This document shows, piece after piece, positions 5,359 through 5,653 of a stretch of DNA of 5,653 nt (positions are counted from its first letter, which is position 1; each line of letters opens with the position of its first letter). Position numbers and translations under genes: made by a program. Origin of the DNA: an uncultured Pseudomonadota bacterium (GTDB lineage Bacteria > Lernaellota > Lernaellaia > Lernaellales > Lernaellaceae); assembly GCA_937967875.1 (NCBI GenBank), contig CALBTQ010000033.1, positions 1-5,653 of the forward strand, given 5' to 3'. The notes under the pieces are model-generated. The model worked only from the letters and a program-made list of their open reading frames with translations, made no database searches and was not told where the DNA came from.

Positions 5359-5653
5359 TTAACGAGTCTCGGACAATTTGACGAGAAACGCTTTGGGCGT
5401 GGGGTCGCCGGTGTAGCCCAACGACAGCGGATCGACCGTGCGCCTGGACAGAAATTCGACGACCGCGTCGGGCGGCACGCGTAGCGTCAACGTCGCTTCG
5501 TCGTTAATGATGTATTGATACGGCATCCGCTCGCCCACGCCCACCAGCAACTCGTCGACGCCCCGGTCGGCGAACGGCGCGATCACGTGCAGGCGATTTT
5601 CGCCCGGCGGCAGCAGCAACCGCGCCCGCTCGCCGATCCACCAGTAGCCCTGC
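5359..5653 (-). CDS. C-terminal part of an unidentified protein, cut by the window edge
   Basis: The frame is open from the right edge to TAA at 5361-5359 and gives 97 residues. It begins QGYWWIGERARLLLPPGENR and ends LGYTGDPTPKAFLVKLSETR. A TTG at 5619 is only an internal codon; the true start lies beyond the window. Alternating hydrophobic residues with turns suggest a beta-sandwich domain and no membrane segment is seen. The pattern GxYWIGxxAxLLLPPG...SRRTVDPLSLGYTGDP recalls C-terminal beta domains found on some bacterial membrane glycosyltransferases, but this is an impression and no function is assigned. It is co-directional with, and upstream of, the acyltransferase across about 117 bp, so co-transcription is possible though unproven. 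Confidence 0.75.
   Translation of the reverse strand, partial: QGYWWIGERARLLLPPGENRLHVIAPFADRGVDELLVGVGERMPYQYIINDEATLTLRVPPDAVVEFLSRRTVDPLSLGYTGDPTPKAFLVKLSETR

Overview
This window looks like chromosomal sequence from a high-GC bacterium, probably Gram-negative and probably uncultured. Most genes have strong third-position G/C bias. Two clear Shine-Dalgarno sequences (GAGGAG before 3294, GGGAG before 3112) show bacterial-type initiation. The phylum cannot be fixed from the sequence; a deltaproteobacterial-like or related lineage is a guess. No rRNA, tRNA or CRISPR array was seen.

Positions 1-960 are a mobile/repetitive island. A small HUH tyrosine transposase of the IS200/RAYT type (174-620) is bracketed by inverted copies of a two-hairpin REP-like repeat. 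The two inner copies share a perfect 36-nt inverted match (93-128 and 667-702), and the two outer copies (10-55 and 895-959) are degraded. A separate palindromic, MITE-like element of about 134 bp (755-888) sits between the two right-hand REP copies. A hairpin (152-166) covers the transposase ribosome-binding site, and a perfect 20-bp palindrome lies inside its coding region (224-243). The transposase is visibly less GC-rich than its neighbours: 28/60 G+C in the line 241-300, against 45/60 in 1381-1440.

Positions 1050-5653 carry ordinary-looking metabolic and membrane genes in alternating orientation: a Gfo/Idh/MocA oxidoreductase (+, 1050-2036); a membrane-anchored or exported metallo-beta-lactamase-fold protein with altered metal-ligand positions (-, 2042-3112); an EamA/DMT transporter (+, 3294-4187); a lysophospholipid acyltransferase of the AGPAT3-5/LCLAT1 style (-, 4192-5241); and the C-terminal end of an unidentified protein that runs off the right edge (-, 5359-5653). 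Both convergent junctions are very tight (5 bp and 4 bp). No pathway clearly joins these genes. Only the partial gene and the acyltransferase are co-directional, about 117 bp apart, so most genes are probably transcribed singly.

The best candidate for something unusual is the transposase plus REP unit, a possible REPtron-like system. Second is the metallo-beta-lactamase-fold protein with a Thr in place of the usual metal-binding Asp.
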